Source: a virus. Taken from it: DNA of 26,048 nt. Below the pieces are notes generated by a model. That model made no database searches. It worked only from the letters and a program-made list of their open reading frames with translations, and had not been told where the DNA came from. The stretch's first letter is position 1, and each line of letters opens with the position of its first letter. Below are positions 18,486 through 26,048 of this stretch, piece by piece. The DNA lies in IMG/VR virus record IMGVR_UViG_3300028299_000364, positions 1-26,048 of that record. One strand, given 5' to 3'. The position numbers and the translations under genes were made by a program.

Positions 18486-19257
18486 TTAATGGTTGAAGTT
18501 TTTTAAAGAGTTCCCCGTAAGGACCATGCTCTATATATTTATATACGATATTATGATAATTATTTCTGGGCACTCCCCAGCCAACACCATAAACCATTTT
18601 TCTGTTATTTTCAATATAATCAACAAAGCGAACCAAGTCACGAAAATCTCGAACTAAATTATTCTTTGTTTGTTGTATATATCAACGCATTTCTCAGCTA
18701 TTTGATATAACACAATAAAGTTTCTTTAATTTTTTATAATCAGTTTTTAATTTAATAACTTTTCTTTCAAAATTTCGAGCTTCACGTTGTGCATATAAAA
18801 TTTCATCATCAAATTCTTCATTAGGATCGCGAACAGTATCTCGTGAAGGCGGTTCATTAATTCATTTATCTGATAAAATTTCATAGACCCCAAACATAGC
18901 ATCTTGTCAAGTAGTTGCCGGAGAATATGGTTGAACAAAGAAACTAACAGGGTGTCGTCCTCCTAAACCTAAAAAACCATTTATAACACCAGTAACTTTT
19001 TGTTTATCCATTGTTTCATCAAATGGCTCAATATGCACATTAATATCTATATCAGAAGTATCTGTATATTTATACCCAGTTGTAGAACCTATAAGGTATG
19101 CAGCTTTTACAATTTCTTTTGGTAAAATTTTATAAAGTTCGGAAAGAATTTGTTCCTTTAATTGAGGAATAAGTTTTTTATTTGTATCTCACACATCCAC
19201 TGCAAGTTGATTTTGGGGTTTATCCAAGAGACTTGCAATTTTAGAAAAATTAAGCAT
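18460..19257 (-). CDS. Nucleotidyltransferase-fold protein
   Basis: 265 residues, unbroken only if five TGA codons are Trp. Residues about 40-65 hold the polymerase-beta-like motif LIGSTTGYKYTDTSDIDINV, that is, GS followed by D-x-D at the metal site. The third acidic strand is not clear (HPVSFFVQP). The C-terminal half is helical with many charged residues, and one Trp is TGG. Such proteins transfer a nucleotide to RNA, protein or a small molecule, and they occur near terminase genes in large phages. The substrate cannot be told. It is coupled by TAATG to the upstream 80-residue protein. Confidence 0.75.
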
Positions 19258-19499
19258 TAATTTTTTAATTGACCTGCACGCAATTTATTTATAATTTTTG
19301 ATGTTTTTAAGTCTACATCGTTTAAAGACTTAAACATATCAGTTGTTTTTAGTCGATTAATCATATCATTGTATTTTTGAACATTACGTCGATCACCAAT
19401 ATTTACAGCTTTTTTATAATACTTATTTGCCATATTTCACATATTAGAAAAAGTATCTACAGAATTTCGGTTCACTACTATTTTAAAAAATTTACCCAT
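19257..19499 (-). CDS. Small basic protein, unknown
   Basis: 80 residues, basic, starting MGKFFKIVVNRNSVDTFSNM and continuing through one TGA read as Trp. The second half is helical (YNDMINRLKTTDMFKSL). It overlaps the end of the preceding gene by eight bases (ATGGGTAA) and the next start by TAATG, so translation is coupled on both sides. The family is not recognised. Two short in-frame pieces would appear if TGA were a stop. Confidence 0.65.
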
Positions 19500-20310
19500 T
19501 TTGTATTTCTGATAAATGTCTTTTTTTGTCTTCTTCGCCAACCAATTCCTTTATTTTAAAACTAACTTCTTCAAACAAATTCTTTTTATCTTCGGTATCT
19601 TTTTCAAGTTTATCTAATCGATCTGTCAAACGAATAGCTAGTGTTCCCCAACGTTGTGCTGTATCTGGATTTGCGCGAGACTGCTCTTTAAAATTAAAAT
19701 AAGAATCAGTCATCATGTCTCTTAACATAGTGTCAAAACTTTTATCCGGTGCGGCTCCTAATTTTCAAATTAAATAATCTTTATCACCCTTTAAAGCTAA
19801 CTTATAAGAATTTTTTAATTGTTTATCATCAATAGTTTCCACATATTCTTTTTTTTCTGCTAGATCCCAATCTTTTACATTAAAAAAATAATGTAAAAAT
19901 TCCTGAATATCTTCTGCAGCATAAGAAATATTATATTTACCATTGATAATTAATTCAATATCTTCATTGGTTATTCTCGCTAATGCTAAAGAAGTAATTA
20001 AACGATACATCAAAGGATCTTCAGTTACATTAAAAGCTCCTTTTATTCCAAGAGTGCCAGATGGAACTTCGACTTTAAATAAATACCCAAACATCTTATC
20101 TATTTCTAACTCAAGTAATCAATCCATATCTATAGGTATTGAATAATCATTAAAATACTCAGGTTGTTGCGCAGAAAGAGCATCATATACTACTTGAACA
20201 GCGGGTAAAGGTAATGTTAAGTTTACCTGTAAAAGTTTATCATGTATAATACTTGGAGATAATCTTCCAATAACTAAAGTTTCAAGATATTTTATATATG
20301 GAAGTTGCAT
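19492..20310 (-). CDS. Unknown 272-residue soluble protein upstream of the packaging genes
   Basis: Three fragments join through two TGA codons (20119-20121 and 19765-19767). The protein starts MQLPYIKYLETLVIGRLSPS and is acidic and helical, with a charged C-terminus (EEVSFKIKELVGEEDKKRH). No enzyme motif or membrane segment is seen. It lies three genes before the large terminase, so a small-terminase or other packaging role is possible, but nothing in the sequence proves it. It is coupled to the XhlA-like gene by TAATG. Confidence 0.7.
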
Positions 20311-20549
20311 TAGGCACCATATATTTTAATTAAAATGGCCCCTAAAAGACCAAAAATAGCGCCAGCAATAGAACCTCAAACAGCTGCTTTAGTTTTTAAC
20401 ATTAAAAGATCATCATGAATTGTATCTAATTTTGTTTCGAACTTATCATGTATTTTATCATTACGTTCAAGTTCTTTTAAAACATGCATACTTCATTTTT
20501 TTCAATCATCTTCTACATTACCATTAAGCTTTAGTCGTTGATTATTCAT
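20310..20549 (-). CDS. XhlA-like coiled coil plus C-terminal membrane anchor
   Basis: 79 residues, too broken by three TGA codons to be seen with the standard code. A charged N-terminal coiled coil (HVLKELERNDKIHDKFETKL) is followed by one membrane segment near the C-terminus, AAVWGSIAGAIFGLLGAILI. This layout resembles the XhlA haemolysin/holin-associated family and many small phage membrane proteins. A lysis role is possible, but no endolysin is nearby. The start overlaps the cupin gene's end by eight bases (ATGAATAA) and the stop overlaps the next start as TAATG. Confidence 0.7.
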
Positions 20550-20955
20550 TTGGATATCCTTTGTCTGCGGGTATTGTTATTCCATACAACCATGTGTCTT
20601 TTAAAGCTTCAATACTGTGTATTTGCCCACTTTCAAATTTTATAGCATCTGCGGGACCAAGTAATTTATCACTCAAATTGTCGTTGAAACACTGTACATT
20701 TCCCGAAATAACAATTAATCATTCCACTATAGGGGCAAGATGTGCATGTTTTTGTATTTTAGATCCTTTCAGCATAAAACTAAGTCTGGCTGCACCAAGA
20801 CCATTATTATGCAAACACCATGCTTCGATAGATTCTCCTTTTTCTGCCGAGTATGAAATACTAGGACCAATTCTTTTTTTTACAAGTTGTAGTAATGATG
20901 CAACATCTGGTAAATTTTCTGTTAGAGTTCTTAAATTTTCTAATTCTTTACTCAT
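20542..20955 (-). CDS. Cupin-domain protein
   Basis: 137 residues. After a helical N-terminal ~35 residues, the rest is a small beta barrel of cupin type: KHAHLAPIVEWLIVISGNVQ carries the two metal-binding His of motif 1, and GPADAIKFESGQIHSIEAL has the motif 2 His. One Trp (VEWL) is TGA. AAGGAG precedes the ATG. Cupins bind metal and range from enzymes to sugar-binding proteins; the phage role is unknown. Confidence 0.75.
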
Positions 20956-20963
20956 ATTACTCC

Positions 20964-21395
20964 TTATTTTACAAGACCCGATAATGGGATAAACATATAT
21001 TGTTTACCTTTTACATGCTTTAATTTAAATTCGCGAAGATCGGTTTTAAATGTAAAGCCATCTTTTTCTAAATTTATCAGTTCTGCCATTCCTTGTTCAA
21101 TTATTTTTATTATATTTTTATGTCCGGCATTTGATATATACTCGCCTTCGAAGGTTAACCAATCAAGATCGTGATCTTTTGTTCGGCGAATTTTAATCGG
21201 ATAGGCTTTGCCCAAAAGATGCGTACGTGCACTTCAGGAATATACTGCTGAGCTTCCTGCGGGGCAATAAAGTCGTAAATCAAAATGCGTTCCATTATTG
21301 TTTTTATGTATGTTATACGAATAGTCCCAAGATACTAGATCAGAATCTATCGCTAAATATGAATACCCTTGTTCATAGTATTTTTCATTAGGCAA
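20964..21395 (-). CDS. LigD-type 3'-phosphoesterase-like protein, start uncertain
   Basis: About 143 residues from a TTG at 21395. The sequence resembles the PE domain of bacterial LigD: an H-x6-H-x-D-x-R-L motif (HKNNNGTHFDLRL), then KDHDLDWLTFEGEY with the third His, and GMAELINLEKDG. LigD PE enzymes trim 3' phosphates and ribonucleotides at DNA breaks. The family spacing is usually H-x5-H, so one extra residue is odd. No ATG exists in frame; a TAA lies 15 bases upstream, and an ATG at 21411 is in another frame, opening only 7 codons. Either TTG is used, or a frameshift or sequence error hides the true start. One Trp is TGA. Confidence 0.6.
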
Positions 21396-21428
21396 TGTTT
21401 CGTAAACACATTATACTTCGTATTTCGG

Positions 21429-21722
21429 TTATTTTTGTGTAAGTACTATTAATTTACTTCTATCAAGTGATAAATGATTTGTTCATCTATCAAACGCTTT
21501 ATCTAATCTATTTTCAAAAATAGAAGCAACTTTTTCTCTAAAACCTTTGAATGATTCTGGAACCCACTCCTCGTATAAATCACAAAATAAAGAGTCACAT
21601 CCCTTATCAGTGTCAAGTTCGTAAGTTCGTGAAGCGGTTTTAAACACACTATCAGAATTTAAAAAGTCATCAACTTTTTTATCTTTTTTAATATCCAAGT
21701 CTTCTACTGTAATTGATTTCAT
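21429..21722 (-). CDS. Small acidic protein, unknown
   Basis: 97 residues. The start MKSITVEDLDIKKDKK is preferred to an earlier ATG at 21740 because GGAAGA sits before it and the earlier one lies in the upstream gene. A TGA (21483-21485) is read as Trp, adding 18 residues to a TAA. The middle has acidic and Cys-containing stretches (CDSLFCDLYEEW). No family is recognised. Confidence 0.6.
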
Positions 21723-21723
21723 A

Positions 21724-21948
21724 TTAATCTTCCAAGTCATTAAAATAATAGTTTAGTTCTGTTTCGTCCGGAAATTTCTGAAACTCTGCTATTTTTTCTA
21801 AATTTTCTTTATATATATTTATATATCCAAAATCTTCTCCAACTATGGGTTGAACTGTAAAACCATATTCATCTTCAGCAAATTGTTGAATAAATTCAGC
21901 TATCTTACAGTGATCAGCGGTTCCAGAATGTTCTATAATTATAAGCAT
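21724..21948 (-). CDS. Small acidic protein, unknown
   Basis: 74 residues, beginning MLIIIEHSGTADHCKIAEFI and ending in an acidic NDLED. Predicted alpha/beta, soluble, no Trp. It sits one base from the next gene's start, so the two are probably translated together. The family is not recognised. Confidence 0.6.
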   Translation of the reverse strand: MLIIIEHSGTADHCKIAEFIQQFAEDEYGFTVQPIVGEDFGYINIYKENLEKIAEFQKFPDETELNYYFNDLED

Positions 21949-21958
21949 TATTTTTCTT

Positions 21959-22234
21959 TTAATCTTTTTCTATAGCTTTGCCAATCATTATACCAGTTCC
22001 TAGCGTTGCAGTTCCAATAGCTATTCCTTTAGTTATTTTTCTTTTATTTTTAAAGGCATAATCAATGCCTGTTTTAGCCTTTCCTCCAACAACGTCAACT
22101 CCAAGCGCAGCATAATTTTTAGCACCGGTTACAAGATTTTTTATGGCTTCTATTTTAGCACCAGCTATCTTTATATTATCAACAGCTTCCTTTATAATAA
22201 AGCTAGAAAAGCCCCGTTGTATATGTTTATTCAT
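21959..22234 (-). CDS. Small Gly/Ala-rich membrane protein, unknown
   Basis: 91 residues from MNKHIQRG, chosen because GGAGAA precedes it and an earlier ATG lies inside the upstream gene. It has two glycine-rich hydrophobic stretches: AALGVDVVGG and, near the C-terminus, ITKGIAIGTATLGTGIMIGK, which fits a glycine-zipper membrane helix. No Trp. Basic residues flank the helix. It may belong with the other membrane-type proteins of this region. Confidence 0.6.
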   Translation of the reverse strand: MNKHIQRGFSSFIIKEAVDNIKIAGAKIEAIKNLVTGAKNYAALGVDVVGGKAKTGIDYAFKNKRKITKGIAIGTATLGTGIMIGKAIEKD

Positions 22235-22235
22235 A

Positions 22236-23384
22236 TTAATTTTTCTCCGGATCATTGACAGGAAGAAAAACCTGTCTTTGCTTTGGCATTAAAACCGTAC
22301 TAAATCCCGTTGCAATTGCTCCAACCACTAAACCAGTTTTTAACGGTTTTCGAGCTTTGCCTAAATAATTAAAACCTGCTGTCAATATTGCAGAAGGCGC
22401 TCCAGCATATATAGTTGCAGTTTGTACTCTTTTTGTCAAAGGAATTTTCTGCACCACAGGTTCATATAATTGATCAGAATAACGAGTAGCCGTTTTTTTC
22501 ATTCATTCTCATACTTGTTCTTCTGATATTTGACCTATTTTTTCAAAACCAAAAATTGCATTACGTTTACCTTCTAGATGAGTATATATATTTGTATTAT
22601 CAATATCTTGCATTTTACGTGTTTTTAATGCTATTTTAAAACCACGCTTACGATTACCACGTTGCCCAATAGGAGTTTTCCTTTGAATACGACGAAGAGT
22701 TTGGTCAATAAAGTCATCCATAATTTCGGTTTGTATTCGTGCCGCACTTATACCTTCTGGAGAATTAAAATCTCTTAGTATACGAGCATTTGTATATTCT
22801 AGTTTTTTATTCATTTTATAATCTTTGACTTCTGGAAAATCTTTAGCAAAATGTTTTGTAGCTTTACGTATTTCTGTTGCCACCATTTGCTGTTTTCTAT
22901 GAAGCCCACTAAACATTTTTTGTGTGTCTTCCAAAGGTTTTAATGTGGCTTTTACAGCTTGAACATTTTTAATTTTTGTGCCCACTCCGGACCCTATAGC
23001 TGCACCCGCCATTCCTCCCAAAAGCATTCCTTTCATTACTCCCGTGACATGCTGATCAAAAGATATTGGAACTCCTTTTTTTGCTAAATCTTTATATCTT
23101 TTATCTTGTATGGCGCCTCCAACAACGCCACCACCAAGAGAACCCGTTGCTGTTGTTATGGCACGTAATACATTTGATTCTTTTTTCATACTTGCTTTTT
23201 TCTCCGGCAACCCTTTCTGCTTTGTAGAAGCAAAATCATCTACTTCTTTTTTAGTCATTCCTTCGGCTGCTTTTTTTATTTTTTGTACTAATTCGTCTGG
23301 AAGTTTAGACGTATCTAAAGTTCCAGTTTTGTAGGCATGAACCATGCCCATAAATCTTTGTTGTGATTTCGAGTTGGCTGGCAT
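22236..23384 (-). CDS. DUF3008-headed protein with Gly-rich membrane segments
   Basis: 382 residues formed by reading two adjacent TGA codons as Trp (VWEWMKK). Residues 1-62 match DUF3008 (MPANSKSQQRFMGMVHAYK ... STKQKGLPEK), a short domain common in large phages. Two glycine-zipper segments follow (GSLGGGVVGGAIQ and GMLLGGMAGAAIGSGVG, about residues 80-145), then a basic helical middle and two more hydrophobic segments (about 320-360). DUF3008 usually stands alone, so this fusion is unusual. GGAGT precedes the ATG and a promoter lies just upstream. It may be an ejected or membrane-associated virion protein; that is inference. Confidence 0.7.
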
Positions 23385-23405
23385 AATTTAACTCCAATTT
23401 AATTT

Positions 23406-23434
23406 AATATAAATGTTTTTTGTCATAATTACAA
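23406..23434 (-). promoter_or_regulatory. Possible promoter
   Basis: TTGTAA (23429-23434), a 17-base spacer and TATATT (23406-23411) on the minus strand, in a 51-base gap. The -10 and spacing match the two other promoters of the window, but the -35 has two mismatches. It would give a leader of about 15 bases carrying GGAGT before the start at 23384. Confidence 0.45.
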
Positions 23435-23435
23435 A

Positions 23436-24161
23436 TTATTTTGTATTTAAATAATTATCAATATACATTATAACATCAGGACTTACTTTTAAAGTATTGT
23501 GTCTACTCATATATCATTTTCTAAATGTTGGGAATGGCCGATTTGAAATTTGTTCATGTATACCTCTGTTTGCACTATATCAATCTGCAACCATTTCTAA
23601 TTTAGTATTAAAATCTTGTGGCTTATTTAATTTATGAAAATGATGCGGGTTACGTTGAAAATGTTTATCTCTAGCAATTAAAAAATTTCCATAGACTATT
23701 GGATCAGAAAAACCATATCTAGTCTGAACAACTCGATTAGGAGTATCGCCGGTAACACCTTTTGGTCCAAATCAAAAAGCTGTATATGGTCGTCATTCGC
23801 TTGGCCTAAATTTAGAAAGATCGTGTTTTAATAATTTTATTCTGGGCACATCCATTTTTCTTCCAGCTTTATAAACATAATATTTATGTTTACCTAAATA
23901 TTTTCCATATTCTAAATTAGGCTTGATATTGTCTTGCCAGAATCCTGCAGTTTTTAGTTGTTCTCCATAATTAATTGGTATTTTCACCTCTTTTAAAATA
24001 CCTTTTGGTGGTTGCCTATGAATTCATTCAGCTCCCAGTCGACGAATAGCATGCGAAGTTGGAAGATTTCGGTTATGACGATATTCTGCCTTAGAATCAT
24101 ATCCGAGTGCTTGATGCACCTGCGTGAGATCATAAGATTCCTCTTTAAAAAATTTAGCCAT
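23436..24161 (-). CDS. DUF5662 family protein
   Basis: 241 residues, containing five TGA codons read as Trp. After an N-terminal ~90 residues it follows DUF5662: HKYYVYKAGRKMDVPRIKLL, HDLSKFRPSEWRPYTAFW, NPHHFHK, KLEMVADWYSANRG. Three of the five TGA fall at Trp positions of the family (SEW, ADW, KWY). The start is ATG 24159-24161, which overlaps the preceding gene's end as ATGGCTAA; a GTG at 23987 would remove 58 residues. His and Asp residues are conserved in a way that suggests metal binding (HD-like), but the function of the family is not established. Confidence 0.8.
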
Positions 24162-24636
24162 TATATTTTCCAAAACGTTCAATACGATTAGCGCGAGCAT
24201 TAGTTAAATTCCACAACGCCTGCATTTTTGGATGATCAACTGTAAATGTCGTTCCCATTACAGCATTATATTCTTTAACAAAATTTTGTTTATCTTTTTT
24301 AGAAGCATTATGTCATCTCGTAATTGATACAATAACTAAAAGCCCACCTGTAAGATATGGCCAAATAGATTCTGGATTATTAGATCGTTTCTTATGAGAC
24401 AAAAATAAACTCGCACCGCCCAAAGCCCACGTTAGAGGATTATTCATTGTTCGTCCAACTTTTCCAACAACACCAGAACGTTGATGTGAGTCTAAAAAAG
24501 CATCATCTTTAGCAAAAGAAGGTTGCGTAAATGATTCAGGATGAAATCCTAATTTTATTAATTTTGGCTGTTCACAAGAAAATTTACATTTTTTTTTGTG
24601 TGTTTTTTCAAACCCTAATTTAATTAAAATTCCCAT
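24154..24636 (-). CDS. Two-helix membrane protein, unknown
   Basis: 160 residues. The N-terminal half is soluble and Cys/Lys-rich with a short internal repeat (LIKLGF at residues 4-9 and 26-31). Two hydrophobic segments follow: NNPLTWALGGASLFLSHKK and PYLTGGLLVIVSITRW, the last Trp by TGA (24313-24315). The C-terminus is basic and soluble (NFVKEYNAVMGTTF). The NNP-hydrophobic pattern recurs in other proteins of the window. No family is recognised. Confidence 0.65.
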
Positions 24637-24637
24637 A

Positions 24638-25837
24638 TTACTTTTTGTGACCTTTGGATTTTTGTAATAATTTTATTCCACCATAAGTAGCTAGTGATGT
24701 TGCCCCAGCAACGGCTAATCCTTTAGGATGTGAAATTTTTCCAGTAATATACTCTACCATACGACCCGTAGATCCATAAGGTTTCGAGATCATGTGTTTC
24801 ATTTCTTTTGCATGAAAAGGAAAACCAGAATTTCATTGTAATTCAACAGCTTTAATTTTTCCATCTCTAGGAATAATTATATCTGCACCTACAAAAGGAA
24901 CTTCGTGTATATGTTTATATGCTCCTTTACTAGATAAATATTTTTTGTAATCTCTAACAAAAGCTTCATATCCAGCACGTCCTTCAGAAGTCAGATCTTT
25001 ATTTAAAATTACTTTCATTCCTTTTTTTCGGCCAAAACGATTTAGTAATGTAGCCCTATCTCCCAAAATCTCCATACGATATTCTTTATGCCCAGTCCCC
25101 CAATCTTTACTAATAAGTAAATTAGGCGCTTCTTTGCGAAGCTTTGTTAACAGTTCTGGATCTGTTTTGTATTTTATATCAATATTTTGAAGACGATCTC
25201 AAAAATTAATATCAACTCTATGTTGTTTTAAAGGCACATCTTTACTATGTCCATATAAACCCAACATAGAGTGTCCCAACCCTCTATCAAAATCTGGTTT
25301 TTGTTTATAAAAAAACGCGCCCCTCTTTTTCTCAATTTTTGTTATACCGTGTAATAATTCTTTATCAGTTGTTTTACTAATATTTTTTATACCAACTTCT
25401 GCGAATGCTTTTGGTAACGTTGTTGTCTCAGGAAAATATTTTCCTATATGTTTTAATTTTGGATACTTAGCTTTATTTCGTAAACTAGATCTATAAGCTT
25501 TAAACAGCTGTGGACCATTAATTGTTATCCCACCTTCTGTGTTTGCTAATAACTTTGAGAAAAGCACTCCGGGCGGTTTATCTCTTATTTCTGATTTATA
25601 TGTAAAATATTTAAACCTCGGTTCGTATATAATTTTAGCTAATATGGCGCGCGGTTTATTTTTAAACCCTACACCTGTGCCACGCGCATTGTGTGCAGCA
25701 ATGAGACGTTGTTGTGTAATATCCGCTTTATCTGATATATCAATACTACGACTACCAAAATATGAAGCTGTACCAACACCCGCAGCAACAACAGGTATCA
25801 TATGTTTTTTACTTCTGTCTTTTTTTATTGATGCCAT
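24638..25837 (-). CDS. Possible ATP-grasp-like protein with terminal hydrophobic segments
   Basis: 399 residues, two TGA codons read as Trp. The middle shows features like ATP-grasp enzymes: a KAYRSSL region, KRGAFFYKQKPDFDRGLGHS resembling the lysine/glycine loop, DWGTGHKEYRMEILGDRA resembling the strand before the active site, and GADIIIPRDG followed by AVELQWNSGFPF where ATP-grasp enzymes carry the metal-binding Glu and Asn. The N-terminus (HMIPVVAAGVGTASYFG) and C-terminus (HPKGLAVAGATSLATYGG) are hydrophobic, as in neighbours. If true, it would ligate carboxylates using ATP, perhaps an amino acid to a protein. This is a tentative reading from motifs. The start overlaps the preceding gene by 29 bases. 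Confidence 0.55.
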
Positions 25838-26048
25838 AAATAGCAGCTCCTGTTAGTGCAGCAACGCCAAGACCCGGTACAAGTGCTTTGGCCATTGCCA
25901 CATTTCTAAATTCTTTTCGTCCTGTAAGAGATTTATAAAAAGCTTTTTCAGCTTTATAACTAATTATATTTCGTTCTTTTTGTGCTATACGTACCGTTTT
26001 ATTTTGTATTTTTTTACTTAAATTTTTTGTATTTTCCAAAATTTTTGC
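25809..26048 (-). CDS. C-terminal part of a membrane-anchored protein
   Basis: The frame is open to the right edge, so the start is not in the window; a TTG at 26039 is only one possible start. The visible ~80 residues are a basic helical stretch (NLSKKIQNKTVRIAQKERN) and a final membrane segment, MAKALVPGLGVAALTGAAIY, with a short basic tail NKKRQK. It ends in TAA, overlapping the next gene. The family is not recognised. It resembles the other Gly/Ala-rich segments of this region. Confidence 0.6.
   Translation of the reverse strand, partial: AKILENTKNLSKKIQNKTVRIAQKERNIISYKAEKAFYKSLTGRKEFRNVAMAKALVPGLGVAALTGAAIYGINKKRQK

Noticed and set aside
20310-20549. Firm assignment as holin
   Set aside because: Only the coiled coil plus one membrane segment supports it; no endolysin or spanin is nearby.
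23388-23423. An 11-codon frame in the gap before the DUF3008 gene
   Set aside because: Very short, no family, and it overlaps the promoter-like sequence and ribosome-binding site.
1-26048. TGA = Gly (table 25) as in Absconditabacteria and Gracilibacteria
   Set aside because: Aligned paralogue and family positions carry Trp, not Gly, at the TGA sites.
1-26048. TAG or TAA recoding (for example table 15)
   Set aside because: TAG and TAA occur only at gene ends; no gene needs them as sense codons.

Overview
The window looks like the packaging and structural region of an AT-rich, probably large, tailed double-stranded DNA phage or prophage. All genes found lie on the minus strand, so transcription runs from high to low coordinates. 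The main fact for reading it is that TGA is not a stop here. Read with the standard code, the large terminase, the head protease and about fifteen other genes break into pieces. Read with TGA = Trp (translation table 4), each joins into one frame that ends at TAA or TAG. By hand count there are about 48 in-frame TGA codons, many at positions where the protein family has Trp, and no gene ends in TGA. All coordinates below use this code. I saw no tRNA in the window; a Trp-tRNA(UCA) would have to come from elsewhere in the genome or from the host.

Layout, right to left (direction of transcription). From 26048 to 19257 there is a run of small and medium accessory genes. They are a membrane-anchored fragment at the edge, a possible ATP-grasp protein, a two-helix membrane protein, a DUF5662 protein, a DUF3008-headed membrane protein, small unknown proteins, a LigD-type 3'-phosphoesterase-like protein, a cupin, an XhlA-like coiled-coil/membrane protein and two unknowns. 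From 19257 to 15445 come a nucleotidyltransferase-fold protein, a phage-encoded ribosomal protein bS21 homologue and the large terminase, whose Walker A motif is split by an intein. From 15388 to 7139 come two unknown proteins, the head maturation protease (two inteins and a hydrophobic C-terminal tail), three small acidic scaffold-like proteins, a decoration-like protein and the probable major capsid protein, followed by a strong terminator. A good sigma70-type promoter just past the terminator starts the last unit (7020 to left edge). It encodes neck/tail-completion-like proteins (one C-terminal domain is duplicated as its own gene), a GT4 glycosyltransferase, a three-domain O-heptosyltransferase/FkbM/GT9 protein, a DUF6165 protein and the start of a Gly-X-Y repeat tail fibre.

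How the parts fit: terminase, protease, scaffold-like proteins, decoration and capsid form a head morphogenesis block in a usual order, though I see no portal. The glycosyltransferases sit directly upstream of a fibre built of Gly-Thr-Ser and Gly-Ser-Ser triplets, which suggests the phage glycosylates its own fibre. Genes are tightly coupled: seven junctions are TAATG and three are ATGNNTAA. The familiar ATGA overlap is absent, as expected when TGA is sense. Host identity cannot be fixed from this window. The promoters are of bacterial sigma70 type and the ribosome-binding sites are ordinary AGGAG-like.
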